Positions 31,422-41,553 of a stretch of DNA of 64,000 nucleotides are shown in pieces. A program made the translations under genes and the position numbers. The stretch is from NCBI GenBank assembly GCA_023231475.1, contig JALJEE010002469.1, forward strand, positions 1-64,000, in the 5' to 3' direction. The notes under the pieces were generated by a model. The model was not told the origin of the DNA. It saw only the letters and a list, made by a program, of their open reading frames with translations, and searched no databases. The first letter of the stretch is position 1, and every line of letters begins with the position of its first letter. The DNA comes from Seison nebaliae. Taxonomy: Eukaryota > Rotifera > Pararotatoria > Seisonacea > Seisonidae.

Positions 31422-33545
31422 TTAATGGACTGCTGTTATATCATTTCGGAAACTTTTGGGTATGATCGAATAATTAATATAATCGCCCCAATTGATATGT
31501 TCGATGGAATTATTCTTTGGAAGTTGAGGTAAATCACCGGAATCATATTGATCAGTTCCTCGTTCTATTTGAAGTAGTTTCAACTTCTCACAAACATAAT
31601 CGATTGCTGGTTGAGTGCTAAGTGAATGGAATTGGTTCGATTGAGTTGTTCCATCAAGTGGAATATCGAATTTGACGTGCTGACTCAATGCACATAAATT
31701 ATTGAGTAAATGTTCGTTGGACATGGTTGATCTAGTTTTGGTATCCTCTTGAACGTCGTCGTTCAAATTTGTCGTTAACTTCTTCCTTTCTGAAATTAGA
31801 TGATTTTGACTCTTTTTATTAGAATTGCTCGACATATGTTTCTTCTTTTCTTCAGGAACCATATTTGCCTCTTCCAGGACTGAAATATTATTGTCTGGAT
31901 TTGGATTTGTTCGATTTTTCTTCTTTTTCTTCTTCTTCTTCTTTCCATTCCGCCCAGGTGGAGATGTGAGAGTTTGGAGTTGATTAGGTTCCTCTGATGG
32001 ATGTAAGGATACTGATTGAACGTTCATACTTAATTGCAATTGTCCCAACTGTTCTCTCAACAATCGACGACGATATTTAGCCAATTTCCTTTTTTCCCGT
32101 TTACGACGATTTTTCTGACTATTCTTCTTGAAATCGAAATCAATATCATCATTAAGTACTTGGATGATTTGGGAGTTGATACGATCGATCGGATCATCTG
32201 CGGACGAGAGAGCTATGGTGGACGAGGTTCTTGAAATAGTCAAAGAATTGACCGGCAAGAGATAAGCATGATTCTCGTACTCGTCCATATCATAGCCTCT
32301 GTCCAACAGATCGTCATCTGATTCCAGATGATCAATGTCTTTCTCTTCGGTCAATAATTTGTTATCTTCAATTAAGATTGGTTCATCATTATATAAAACA
32401 GGTGCCGGTCCAACCATATAACTGTTCAATACATTGAAATTGATGAGTTCGGGGTCTAATGAATTATTAATGAACCATGGATGATTCAACACTTCATCGA
32501 TCGTATATCGATTGACTGTGTCTTTTTGTAACATATTCCTAATCAAATCTTTTCCTTCTTCACTAACTAATTTCCAATCGTCGTAATGAAAATTGAATTC
32601 GGCTGATTGAATGACGTCCAAAAGCAATTCGATACAAATGTGACAAGAACCATTCGGTTCATTCCACGTACAATCGGGTTGATTGCAACTGACAACGAAT
32701 GGCGGATAACCACATAACAGATAATAAATGACAACACCTAAACTCCAAATATCACATCGTTTCTCGTATGGAGTTGTGCAATTGCGATCGTCCAAAATAC
32801 GGGCGATTTCGGGTGGAAGAAAATGTGCCGAACCGACGGGCGTCATAAGTGTCGGAGATGATATGAGACTATCGTCATCGAGTTGGATGGTGGAGGAGAG
32901 GTCGAAATCGCCCAACTTTACAGGAATTATGTTATCGGAAGAACAAAGAATATTATCTGGCTTGATATCTCGATGAGCAATTCCACGATCATGTAAATAT
33001 TTGACAGCGGTCGCCACTTGATGAATGATAATTCGAGCTAATTCTTCAGGTAGTTGGATAAATCTCTCCAATTGAGATGAGAGTGAACCACCATTCATTT
33101 TTTCGAAAACTAAATAACATATTTCTTCTTCTTCGAAGTAATCGATAAAATGTAGAGCTTCCTCACAGTTTCTTACACGATAATAAACTTCAACTTCTCG
33201 TCGAATATTTTCGAGAGTAGAACGTTCCACATTCAACACTTTCACCGCATATAGTTCGTTGGTGAGGAGATTAGAACATTCATAGACTGTTCCATTGCAA
33301 CCACGACCTAGTACTTTCCTCTCATTTAGACAATATAAGTCGAAAAATGTTTTGGCGACGAATGCATTCACTCTCGGTTTTCTTCGACGTCGAACCGGTT
33401 CCTCGTCTCTCCTATCTCCATCTTCCTGTTCCAAATTCATATTAGGCTTACTTTGCCCATTTTCTGAGTTCCTCATATCATTCTCATCCAAATGTTGAAT
33501 GGGATCTTCTCCTTCATTTGATGAATTCGAATGTATCCAGCTCAT
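31422..33545 (-). CDS. MNK-type (MAPK-interacting) Ser/Thr kinase
   Basis: Single exon, 707 residues. A basic stretch RRRRKPR near residue 53 sits where MNKs bind eIF4G. The kinase domain is about 71-358: Gly loop GRGCNG (80s), Lys in AVKVL (102), catalytic HRDIKPDN (191-198), and DFD instead of DFG at 213-215, the hallmark of MNKs. The Cys-rich zinc insert after subdomain IX is present (C287, C292, C301, C304). In the activation loop the two MAPK sites are S230-P and T235-P; the first is Thr in mammals. APE is PPE. The long C-terminus is Asp/Ser-rich and has a run of nine Lys near residue 540 as a likely nuclear signal. MNKs are activated by ERK/p38 and phosphorylate eIF4E on the cap complex. 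No canonical MAPK-docking motif was pinned down. Confidence 0.92.
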   Translation of the reverse strand: MSWIHSNSSNEGEDPIQHLDENDMRNSENGQSKPNMNLEQEDGDRRDEEPVRRRRKPRVNAFVAKTFFDLYCLNERKVLGRGCNGTVYECSNLLTNELYAVKVLNVERSTLENIRREVEVYYRVRNCEEALHFIDYFEEEEICYLVFEKMNGGSLSSQLERFIQLPEELARIIIHQVATAVKYLHDRGIAHRDIKPDNILCSSDNIIPVKLGDFDLSSTIQLDDDSLISSPTLMTPVGSAHFLPPEIARILDDRNCTTPYEKRCDIWSLGVVIYYLLCGYPPFVVSCNQPDCTWNEPNGSCHICIELLLDVIQSAEFNFHYDDWKLVSEEGKDLIRNMLQKDTVNRYTIDEVLNHPWFINNSLDPELINFNVLNSYMVGPAPVLYNDEPILIEDNKLLTEEKDIDHLESDDDLLDRGYDMDEYENHAYLLPVNSLTISRTSSTIALSSADDPIDRINSQIIQVLNDDIDFDFKKNSQKNRRKREKRKLAKYRRRLLREQLGQLQLSMNVQSVSLHPSEEPNQLQTLTSPPGRNGKKKKKKKKKNRTNPNPDNNISVLEEANMVPEEKKKHMSSNSNKKSQNHLISERKKLTTNLNDDVQEDTKTRSTMSNEHLLNNLCALSQHVKFDIPLDGTTQSNQFHSLSTQPAIDYVCEKLKLLQIERGTDQYDSGDLPQLPKNNSIEHINWGDYINYSIIPKSFRNDITAVH

Positions 33546-34627
33546 TCTCGTTTCCCTAATGGAATTAATCGAATTGATCGTTGAGCTTGTCAGTTATTAG
33601 GTCAGGAGTGGAATTGCCAACAATTCCGCACTTAACAAATTACCAATGGTTTGTGTGATAATGTTTAGTCCAAAAATCTTTTATTATCCAATTGTGAAGA
33701 AAAAACTGTATAAAAAAATGAAAATGAATTTCAAGTGAGAACCGAAAGTGAAAAAAAGACTAAATCGACGATTAATAAATATGAATTTTCCCTTTTCTAT
33801 CTCACCATCATAATTGTCTTAACATTATCTTTCAATCATTCCTACTCATCTCACCTTCAAATAACTCAATTTATGACAAACCCATATTTACATGGAAACT
33901 ATTAACACACATCCACTTAACAAACTAATTAAATGTTTCTTCCAAATATATTAACTTAAAACACCTCCATCAAACAACGTGACCATACACAGGGGTAGTT
34001 TGAACAAAAAACGAATGTTTCTCCTCAAAAAAAAAAAAAGAAAATGAAAATAGAATTAAAATTCTCTTAATTTCTAGTCGTTTTAATTTGCATTTCGTAT
34101 TTTATTCGTATAACTTGAGGGTGAAATGAACCTCAAAAAATATTCCTCTCCCTAAAAGGAAAATTGGGAAAGGAAAAAAAGAATGAGGTGGAAGAAAATA
34201 AGAGGTTATATTTCACAGTAATTCGGGAGATCAACTTTTAAATTAAACCTAATCTGTAACAAAACCTTCAAAATGATTGACGATAAAGCATAAAAGTACA
34301 GAAGTAACAAAAATTATTATGAGTTGTTTACTTAATTATTTAAAAAGTTTTCTTCTATTTTAAGCATGTATTTTGTTGGATAGACAGGGGGAACTGAAAT
34401 TATAGTTGAGAAATATTTTTCGCGAGTTAAGAATGAGTCAAAGAAATTTCTCGAAATTTCGAAAGAAAATTTTCATGAAAATGAAAATTACTAACGGTGA
34501 AGTTGCACTGATGAGTTTATCAAATTTTTAAAGTAGAGAATTGTTGGTAAATGTTAATTATCCTTCCATCATGTAAATAGTTAGGTGAAGATTGTAATCA
34601 AATTAATGATATTATCGATAGTTATAA
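33546..34627. other. Intergenic upstream of MNK
   Basis: Only short frames; A-rich tracts near 34029-34041. Promoter elements for the minus-strand kinase must lie at the left edge but none is clear. Confidence 0.5.
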
Positions 34628-34926
34628 TTGACAACGACTTCTTCAAATGTTGGTGGATTTGCGAAGAATTCCAATTTCGAATTCTCTCCCCCCGTCTTTC
34701 CTCTGTTCCTTATTCACTTATTGACAAAATCTTATACATTCGCTCATCATAACAATTACACATATAGACCAAAGTCATCTCCAGAAGCCATCGCACGAAT
34801 TTATAAGAGAATTATTTTTTTAAAAAAATTAGCTCGACTCCTGAAGAATTTAAGGAATTTCTCCTCCTACAACATAACAGTTTTAATGAACAACTAATTA
34901 TATTTTTATCAGTTTCCTGTTTATGA
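34628..34926 (+). CDS. Doubtful small gene with one possible intron
   Basis: An open stretch ends with a Tyr/Asn-rich segment. A 59-nt GT...AG removal joins it in frame to STPEEFKEFLLLQHNSF and a stop at 34926. Without splicing, an alternative basic tail results. No start ATG is evident and no family is recognised. The good helical look of the second part is the only reason to list it. Confidence 0.2.
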
Positions 34927-34980
34927 TTAATTGTTTATTAAGAAAACTACTTAAGCTTTACAACTTAAAATATATGTCTG

Positions 34981-35100
34981 ATGATTAATCCGGAAAAAGA
35001 TTGCATTAAGGATGCAATTGAGGAAAACTATGATGAAGATTATGATAAAGATTATAATGAGGATAATGAATTCGTAAACAAGATAATTAATATCGATTGA
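34981..35100 (+). CDS. Short Asp/Asn/Tyr-rich open frame (39 aa)
   Basis: ATG to TGA, rich in Asp, Asn and Tyr (NYDEDYDKDYNEDNE). Probably low-complexity sequence rather than a gene; the stretch from here to 35540 holds nothing else recognisable. Confidence 0.15.
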   Translation: MINPEKDCIKDAIEENYDEDYDKDYNEDNEFVNKIINID

Positions 35101-35540
35101 ATTGATTTTGAAAAGACGAAGATTCACGTTTACTTCAGAAGTATTTAGAAAAAAGCCGAATCGATTACATCAACGCAATCTAGGTTTGGGGTAGCACCAT
35201 CATTCCCAATGTTGCACTGTTGTCAAATATTTGGTTATCAATTGGTTAATAAAAATTAGATGATTGTCAAAGTTTTAATATTTTCTACTTTAATGTCACA
35301 TAAAATAATAGACATCGTAATAATAATAGATCATTGAAATTTCAAAATGTAACATAAATTAATTTTATAATTTTTCCTAATCTCTTATATTTTATAAGAA
35401 ATTAGAACATTTTGAAGTTTTTTTCATTTTTCCAAAAAGAAAGGATTTTTTATTTTAAGAATAATTTGAAATTCTGTTAAAAGATAGATTAAAATGAAAT
35501 AATATTTCCAACTAGCTTATTAATACTACATGCAAATTCC

Positions 35541-38500
35541 TCACATAATCATGTCACCACTTCCACAAAACGAATTATTTGCCCCAACTATATGACAATC
35601 CTCATCAACTTCGTCTTCTTCTTCGTCTTCTTCTTCATCATCATCAGAATCATCATCATCCTCCGATTCACAAGAATTTTCTTCATATTCTGTTTCAGAC
35701 GTTTCATCTCCGTCTTCCTCAATGCATGTATTCACGTCGATCAGTTCCATAAATTCTTCATCACACTATATATATAAATATAAATAAAACTAAGTTGAAT
35801 GAAAAGAAACTTCTGGTAAGTTGAGATACCATCCCGACATAATTCCCGGTGTATTTACAACTTTAGCGCTCTCTTCTCCTCTCAATTCATCCTCTCGTTC
35901 AAGGCAACTAATGATTTGTGCACAACGATGATAAATATCCTTCAAAAATAAAAGTTTTCAAATAAAATTAAAAGAATAAAATTAAAGTTACCAACATATA
36001 CTCCTCTAGAACGGAAAGTTAAATTGTAAGAAAACATTGGAGATTGTCTTATAGCTCTATGGATATTGTACGATAAATGTTCACAGTCCAATGTGAATTT
36101 ATAAATCATTTCCAGCAAGAATCGGTCTTCGCTTTCAGTGAAACCCTTCGGATTGGGAATATGATGAGTTGGCAAGTCCATACGAGAGAAAAAAGGAGAA
36201 TTTATTCGTTCATCAATCAATTGATCGATATATTGTCGTTTTAGAATATTATTTTCACCTCTTTCGATTTGCTCAATTATTTTTTCATGACCATCGATCT
36301 CTTTATATCGTTTCCAGAAAACGGTATGATACTCTCTAATCTCATCCGTTTTCTTCGATGGTATTTCTTCCAACACCTTCACATTATTTCTCCCAAATTT
36401 CTCGTTCAGTTGAATGAATTTGGTAAATTCGCGTCGTGTCCATGTGGTGAATCCTTGAGAGATGAAATTTTGTTTTTGAATTTGTTCCTCTTCTGTTAGT
36501 GGTCGAGAATTGATGATATCCATTCTCTCTTTTTCACTTAATTCCTCTTCAATGAGAAAGTCATTCATTTTCTTAAAATAATCGAATTCCATTTTTTGTA
36601 GTTGTGCCAATTGAGGTGGGAAGAATTGAAAGTCGACAATAGGCACTTGATTAAGTAATTTAAAATAATCGTCATTGCTTCCTCCTACAATTTTACGTGT
36701 TCGTTTTGATGATGATATCAAATCGTTTCCATCATTATTATATTTACAATCCTTATAATCCATTCCTTCGAACATATACATATTATAATTTTCATTATCG
36801 AATGCAAAATTTTTCAATTCATTCTCCGATAATTTATCCATTTCATTCTTCTCATTTCTCGTTCGTTCTTCGCCTCGTTTCAATACGTCATCCAAATCAG
36901 TATCAGTTATTGTCGTATTATCATCACCACAAAATAATTGTTGTGCTCCACATCGAATGACTGAGAGTAATGTCTCTTTATTTAATTTCACAATATCTGA
37001 ATTATCTGATCGACCATTTTGAATGATGACATGATCTAATCTCAACTTTTTCTCTGCCAATTGCATCGTTCTCTCATCAACCGAATGTTCTGATAATAAT
37101 CGGAAAACTTTCACAATATTCTTCTGACCAATTCGATGAGCACGATCTGTTGCTTGTAAATCGATTTGAGGATTATAATCACTATCATAAAAGATGACAG
37201 TGTCAGCTGTTGCTAAATTGATACCCAATCCACCAGCACGAGTAGAAATGATGAAAATAAATAAAGATGAATCAGGTTTATTATATTCGTCAATGAAATT
37301 TTGACGATCTTCATAATTCGTCCCACCATCAATTCTCGCATATTTAAATTTTCTCATTATCAAATAATCTTCAATGATATTTAACATGATGACAAAACCG
37401 GAAAATAATAAAACACGATGTCCTTCCATTTTCAAACGTTTCAATAATTTATCGAGAACTTTCAATTTTCCTGATGATTCCACTAAATGTTCATCCGTCG
37501 TATATGGTGGTCCCGGTTCAATATTAGGTAAAAGATATGGATGATTTGCACATTTTCTTAATTGCATGAAAATATTATTCAATTTGACCGTCGTTATCTT
37601 TTTTTCACTACCTCGTTCTACTCGTATCATATCAAATTCTCTCGCTAATATTTTCTTGTAAACTTCTCGTTGAATATTTGCCATTCTCACATATAATTTA
37701 ACTTCTTCTTTCGCTTTCAATGATTTCTCCACATCCGATTTCATACGTCTCAACAAAAACGGATTCAATATCGAATGTAATCGAAGTATCAGATCGTTGT
37801 TATTTATACAATTATTCGTATTGAACCAAATATCGAAATCTTCAGCTGAATTGAAAATTTCCGGTAATAAAAAATTCAACAATGCCCATAATTCATGCAA
37901 ATTATTTTGTAATGGTGTTCCTGTCACTAACAGACGATGATCCACCATCACCGTTCTCAAAGCGATGGCTAATTTTGATTTTTCATTTTTCAATCGATGT
38001 GCCTCGTCAACCACCAGAATTTCCCATCGATATTTTCGAAGAAAAGCTTTCTCGATCACCGACATCTCATACGTCGTAATTACCACATCAAAATCATCAT
38101 TTTTATTACGTTGTCGAATCATTGTTCGACGTTTATATTTCTCACCAAATAACATCAGTATACGGAAAACTCCAGGACACCATTTTTCGAATTCATTTTG
38201 CCAATTTGTAATTGTGGATTTTGGAACGATAATGAGAAAATATCGATTCTTCTTGAGAAAGAAACGATGATAAGCGATTAAAGAAATCGTTTGCAATGTT
38301 TTTCCCAAACCCATTTCATCAGCTAAAATACAATTGATATTATGAGAGAAACAAGAAATCATCCAATTCAATCCACGTACCTGATAATCTCTCATTTCAC
38401 CATTCTCAATGAAATATGGTGATTCATCAAAATGAATCAAACCTTCTTGTGAATTACAAATATCTTTATCTTGTAACTTTATTAGTTCAGTTGATTTATT

Positions 38501-38833
38501 TCCTTCTTCACTCATCGCTTTCTGTTTCCCTCCATATTTTATATATTCAGCGAATGTCTCAGTCTTCTTCAACAAATAATCCAAACGATTCCTCATTTTT
38601 TCATCATCTAATTGTTGAGTAGTCGACATGGTCGATTCCTCTTTCTCCTCTTTAAGTATCGACATTTTATCTGATATCGTTGTATTAAAACTTAAATTTT
38701 CACTTTTCCATGATGTTTCAGATGATTCACAACATTTCTCCTCCGAGTTAGAGAAAGAGATCATACTCTGAAAATTATCCTTATCACACATATTCGAAAG
38801 AGCAGGTTCAATCTCGTTCTGTCTCGTTCCCAT
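35541..38833 (-). CDS. ISWI-family chromatin remodeling ATPase
   Basis: Three exons: 38833-35996, 35939-35811, 35765-35541; introns 56 and 45 nt; 1063 residues. After a Ser/Glu-rich N-terminus, RNRLDYLLKKTETFAEYI matches the pre-ATPase segment of ISWI. SNF2 motor: DEMGLGKT (172-179), DEAHRLKN (276), TGTPLQNN (304), and the second lobe ending YNPQIDLQATDRAHRIGQ. The HAND-SANT-SLIDE region follows, with LPPQLAQLQKMEFDYFKK, FTTWTRREFTKFIQLNEKFG and a SLIDE part crossing the first splice into DIYHRCAQIISCLERED. ISWI slides nucleosomes in the nucleus, usually with ACF1 or NURF partners. Exon 3 adds a very acidic tail (SEDDDDSDDDEEEDEEEDE) not typical of ISWI. The second intron was chosen by reading frame: a GTATCT donor 19 bases upstream would break it. 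Confidence 0.93.
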
Positions 38834-39779
38834 TTTCTTCTATTAATTCTGAGTTTCTGCTGCGTAAAATTATTGAGACTTAAAAAGTTTTTTAGTAAAA
38901 ATTATTTCAATTCAAATAATTTTTGGCACTTTTTCAAAATATCAGAAAATCACACTTTTTTCCATATAGCTATCTCTCTCTCACACCCTAATGTAGAAAC
39001 TACTTCTTTCTTCTTTAACTTTCAATCGTTGCGCCTAACAATCAATTATCGCCCATAATATCTATTAGAAAGAATAACGATGAGAACAGCACAAGTTGGA
39101 TAGGAGACAACTTAATAAAATTTTTTGGAGTAGAAGAGTGAAGAATAGGACAAAAAGGAATAAACTACTTTTAAAACTATCGAATTTAATTTAGAATGAC
39201 AGGATAATTTAATCAAATCAAATAAGACGATATAAAATTGTTTCATATCTCTCTTTTCCATTATCACATCGAATAGTGGTATTAGTTAAATTTTGACAAT
39301 TAAATTTATTATATTAAAATTTGTATACGGAACAATTTTGATGATGGAAATAGTTTTTTCACGAGTAAAAATTCTTTTGTTCGAAATATCCTTTAATATT
39401 AAATAAGTTCTGTCATTCTTTGCAGTGAACTATTTGTCATCTTTTCTAAAATTTAGTTGATTTTTATTTCGTTTTAAATCGACTTTTTCCATTCCAAAAA
39501 ATGTCAGAATTTTTTATTGGGGAAAGTCAGAAATATGGAAGATTTGTCCGATTAAAAAATTGTCCGACTTTATTATTATGTAATAGTGACTGTTCAAAAG
39601 AACTTTGAATAATTTACTTTCTCTCACTTAAAAATATGGAAAACTAATAAATGAATTTTTTAATAAACATCTCCGTAAATGAATTATAATTATATTTAAA
39701 AAAAAAACAAGTTAAATAGTCAGTTGACTTCATTTCGAAAACATTTTTTACCAATCTAACAAAGAAGTAAGTCTGAGAA
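38834..39779. other. Divergent intergenic region between ISWI and galactosyltransferase
   Basis: Very A+T-rich, no supported gene. It should carry both promoters; no TATA box at a convincing distance was identified. Confidence 0.5.
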
Positions 39780-41211
39780 ATGAATCACTTAACGAAATTG
39801 TTAATTTTTGTTTATTTCTTATTAGTCTCCTATTTCCTTTCGACACAATATATCCATAAAAGTTACTTTTGGAATTAGGTGTTATTCAATGGGAAATTTT
39901 TAGACAGGAATTAGGAATAGTTTCAATTACTTCAAAACGAATTACACGTATACCGAAGAGAATAATTATGAAAATATCATAAATTCTACAACTCAATCGA
40001 CAAACGTTAAATTGGCCACTACCTTTTCTACGTTGAATGACACAAAATATGCAAGAATACGTCCTAACATATCATATTTATTATCACTTGGTACGATAAG
40101 GAATGAAACTTACGAAAACATTCCTAATATATCATCCAGACATTGGACACATGTCGATGAATGTGAACTGAATATAAAAAACTTTTTAGGGAAACTTCAA
40201 ATTAATCTCACTTCGTTTTCATGGACGGAATTATTGAAAAAGGAGAAAAACCTGACGACGGTTGGGGGACGAAATTGGCCGAAAGATTGCAGAGTAAAAT
40301 CGATGAAAGTGGCAATTGTTGTTTGTTACAGAAATCGAGAAGAACACCTCAAAACATTTCTTTCTTATATGCATCCTTTTTTAAGGAAACAGAAGTTAGA
40401 TTATATGATAGTTGTGGTGGAACAAATGCCAGGAAGAATGTTCAATCGAGGAATGCTCTTTAACATCGGTTTCATTGAAGTGAAGAGAATCGATCCGACT
40501 ATTAATTGTTTTATATTTCACGATGTTGATCTACTACCAGAAGATGATCGGAATTTATATGTGTGTGGAGAATATCCTCGTCATCTAACCGTTTCTATCG
40601 ACAAATATGATTATAAGTTAATCCTACGAATAATGAAAGTTATGTAATTGTAATTAATTTTTCATCTTCGAAGACTTCTCTATCCAACTAACTTTGGAGG
40701 TGCAACAGCGTTCACCGATCAACAGTTTATGGGCGTTGATGGTTTTTCGAACGAGTTTTGGGGATGGGGAGGAGAAGACGATGACCTTTATATTCGGTGA
40801 GAATAATTATGAAAAATTATTAAACTTTTTAGTGTTCGTGAAGTCTTAGGTTCTATCATTTCGAGATATCCATCTGAAATAGCTCGATATACAATGCTTT
40901 CACATACCAACAAAGAAAGTTCGCCACCGAATCCTTATCGGTTCACTTTAATTATCTCCAATATTTAACTAATTTTTATTCATAGTCATATCTTGTTAGG
41001 CCTAGAAAATCGGTTTTTTTATGATGGCTTACACCGAACGAGATATGCAGTACAATCAGTTCGATTCCAACCACTCTTCCTGAATATAACGGTGGCAATC
41101 CATGAGAATAAATGGAGTGATATTGTTCGAAATTTTCACATAAAATTTTTATTCATAAAAAAACACAAAAAGAAAATTGACAATTCCAGACAATTGACAT
41201 CCCTTGAATAG
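39780..41211 (+). CDS. Beta-1,4-galactosyltransferase family (B4GALT1-6 / BRE-4-like) enzyme
   Basis: Five exons: 39780-39861, 39908-40616, 40674-40796, 40833-40940, 40986-41211; introns 46, 57, 36 and 45 nt; 415 residues. Exon 1 gives a type II anchor (LLIFVYFLLVSYFLS) for the Golgi. The catalytic domain has VAIVVCYRNREEHL, MHPFLRKQKLDY, FNRGMLFNIGF, the metal-binding HDVDLLPEDDRN, and WGWGGEDDDLYIR before the third splice; PPNPYR matches the family's NPxRF. These enzymes move Gal or GalNAc from UDP to GlcNAc ends of glycans with Mn2+. The residue just before FGG, Tyr in vertebrate GalTs and Ile in invertebrate GalNAcTs, is Asn here (YPTNFGG). A nearby potential N-glycosylation cluster lies in the stem. 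The C-terminus ends in a basic tail. Confidence 0.92.
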
Positions 41212-41553
41212 ATTAATTTATAAAAATAAAACTATCTTTAGTTAATGAACTATATCTCCAATTGTCTATTTTTACGTATAATTATTTCATATATATCGAA
41301 AGAGATTAAATTTATCGAAAAGTAAGAGACTCGAATGACGAAAGATGAAATTGAATGAATTGAAAATATTAAATATGATATAAACGTCGTTGTTTCAGTA
41401 CTAACTCCCACTTCAACCAAGATACACATGAACAGATGTTATTTCAATGAGGGTTTGATAGAAATTTTGAAAAATGATTGAATGTTTGTAGAAAAGAAAA
41501 GACGTTTCTGGATATTATGAGATGGATCAGATGTTTGTTTGAAATGAAACTCG
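41212..41553. other. Short intergenic region before MSH4
   Basis: AATAAA-type signal at about 41224 for the transferase; otherwise A+T-rich sequence with nothing recognised. Confidence 0.5.
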
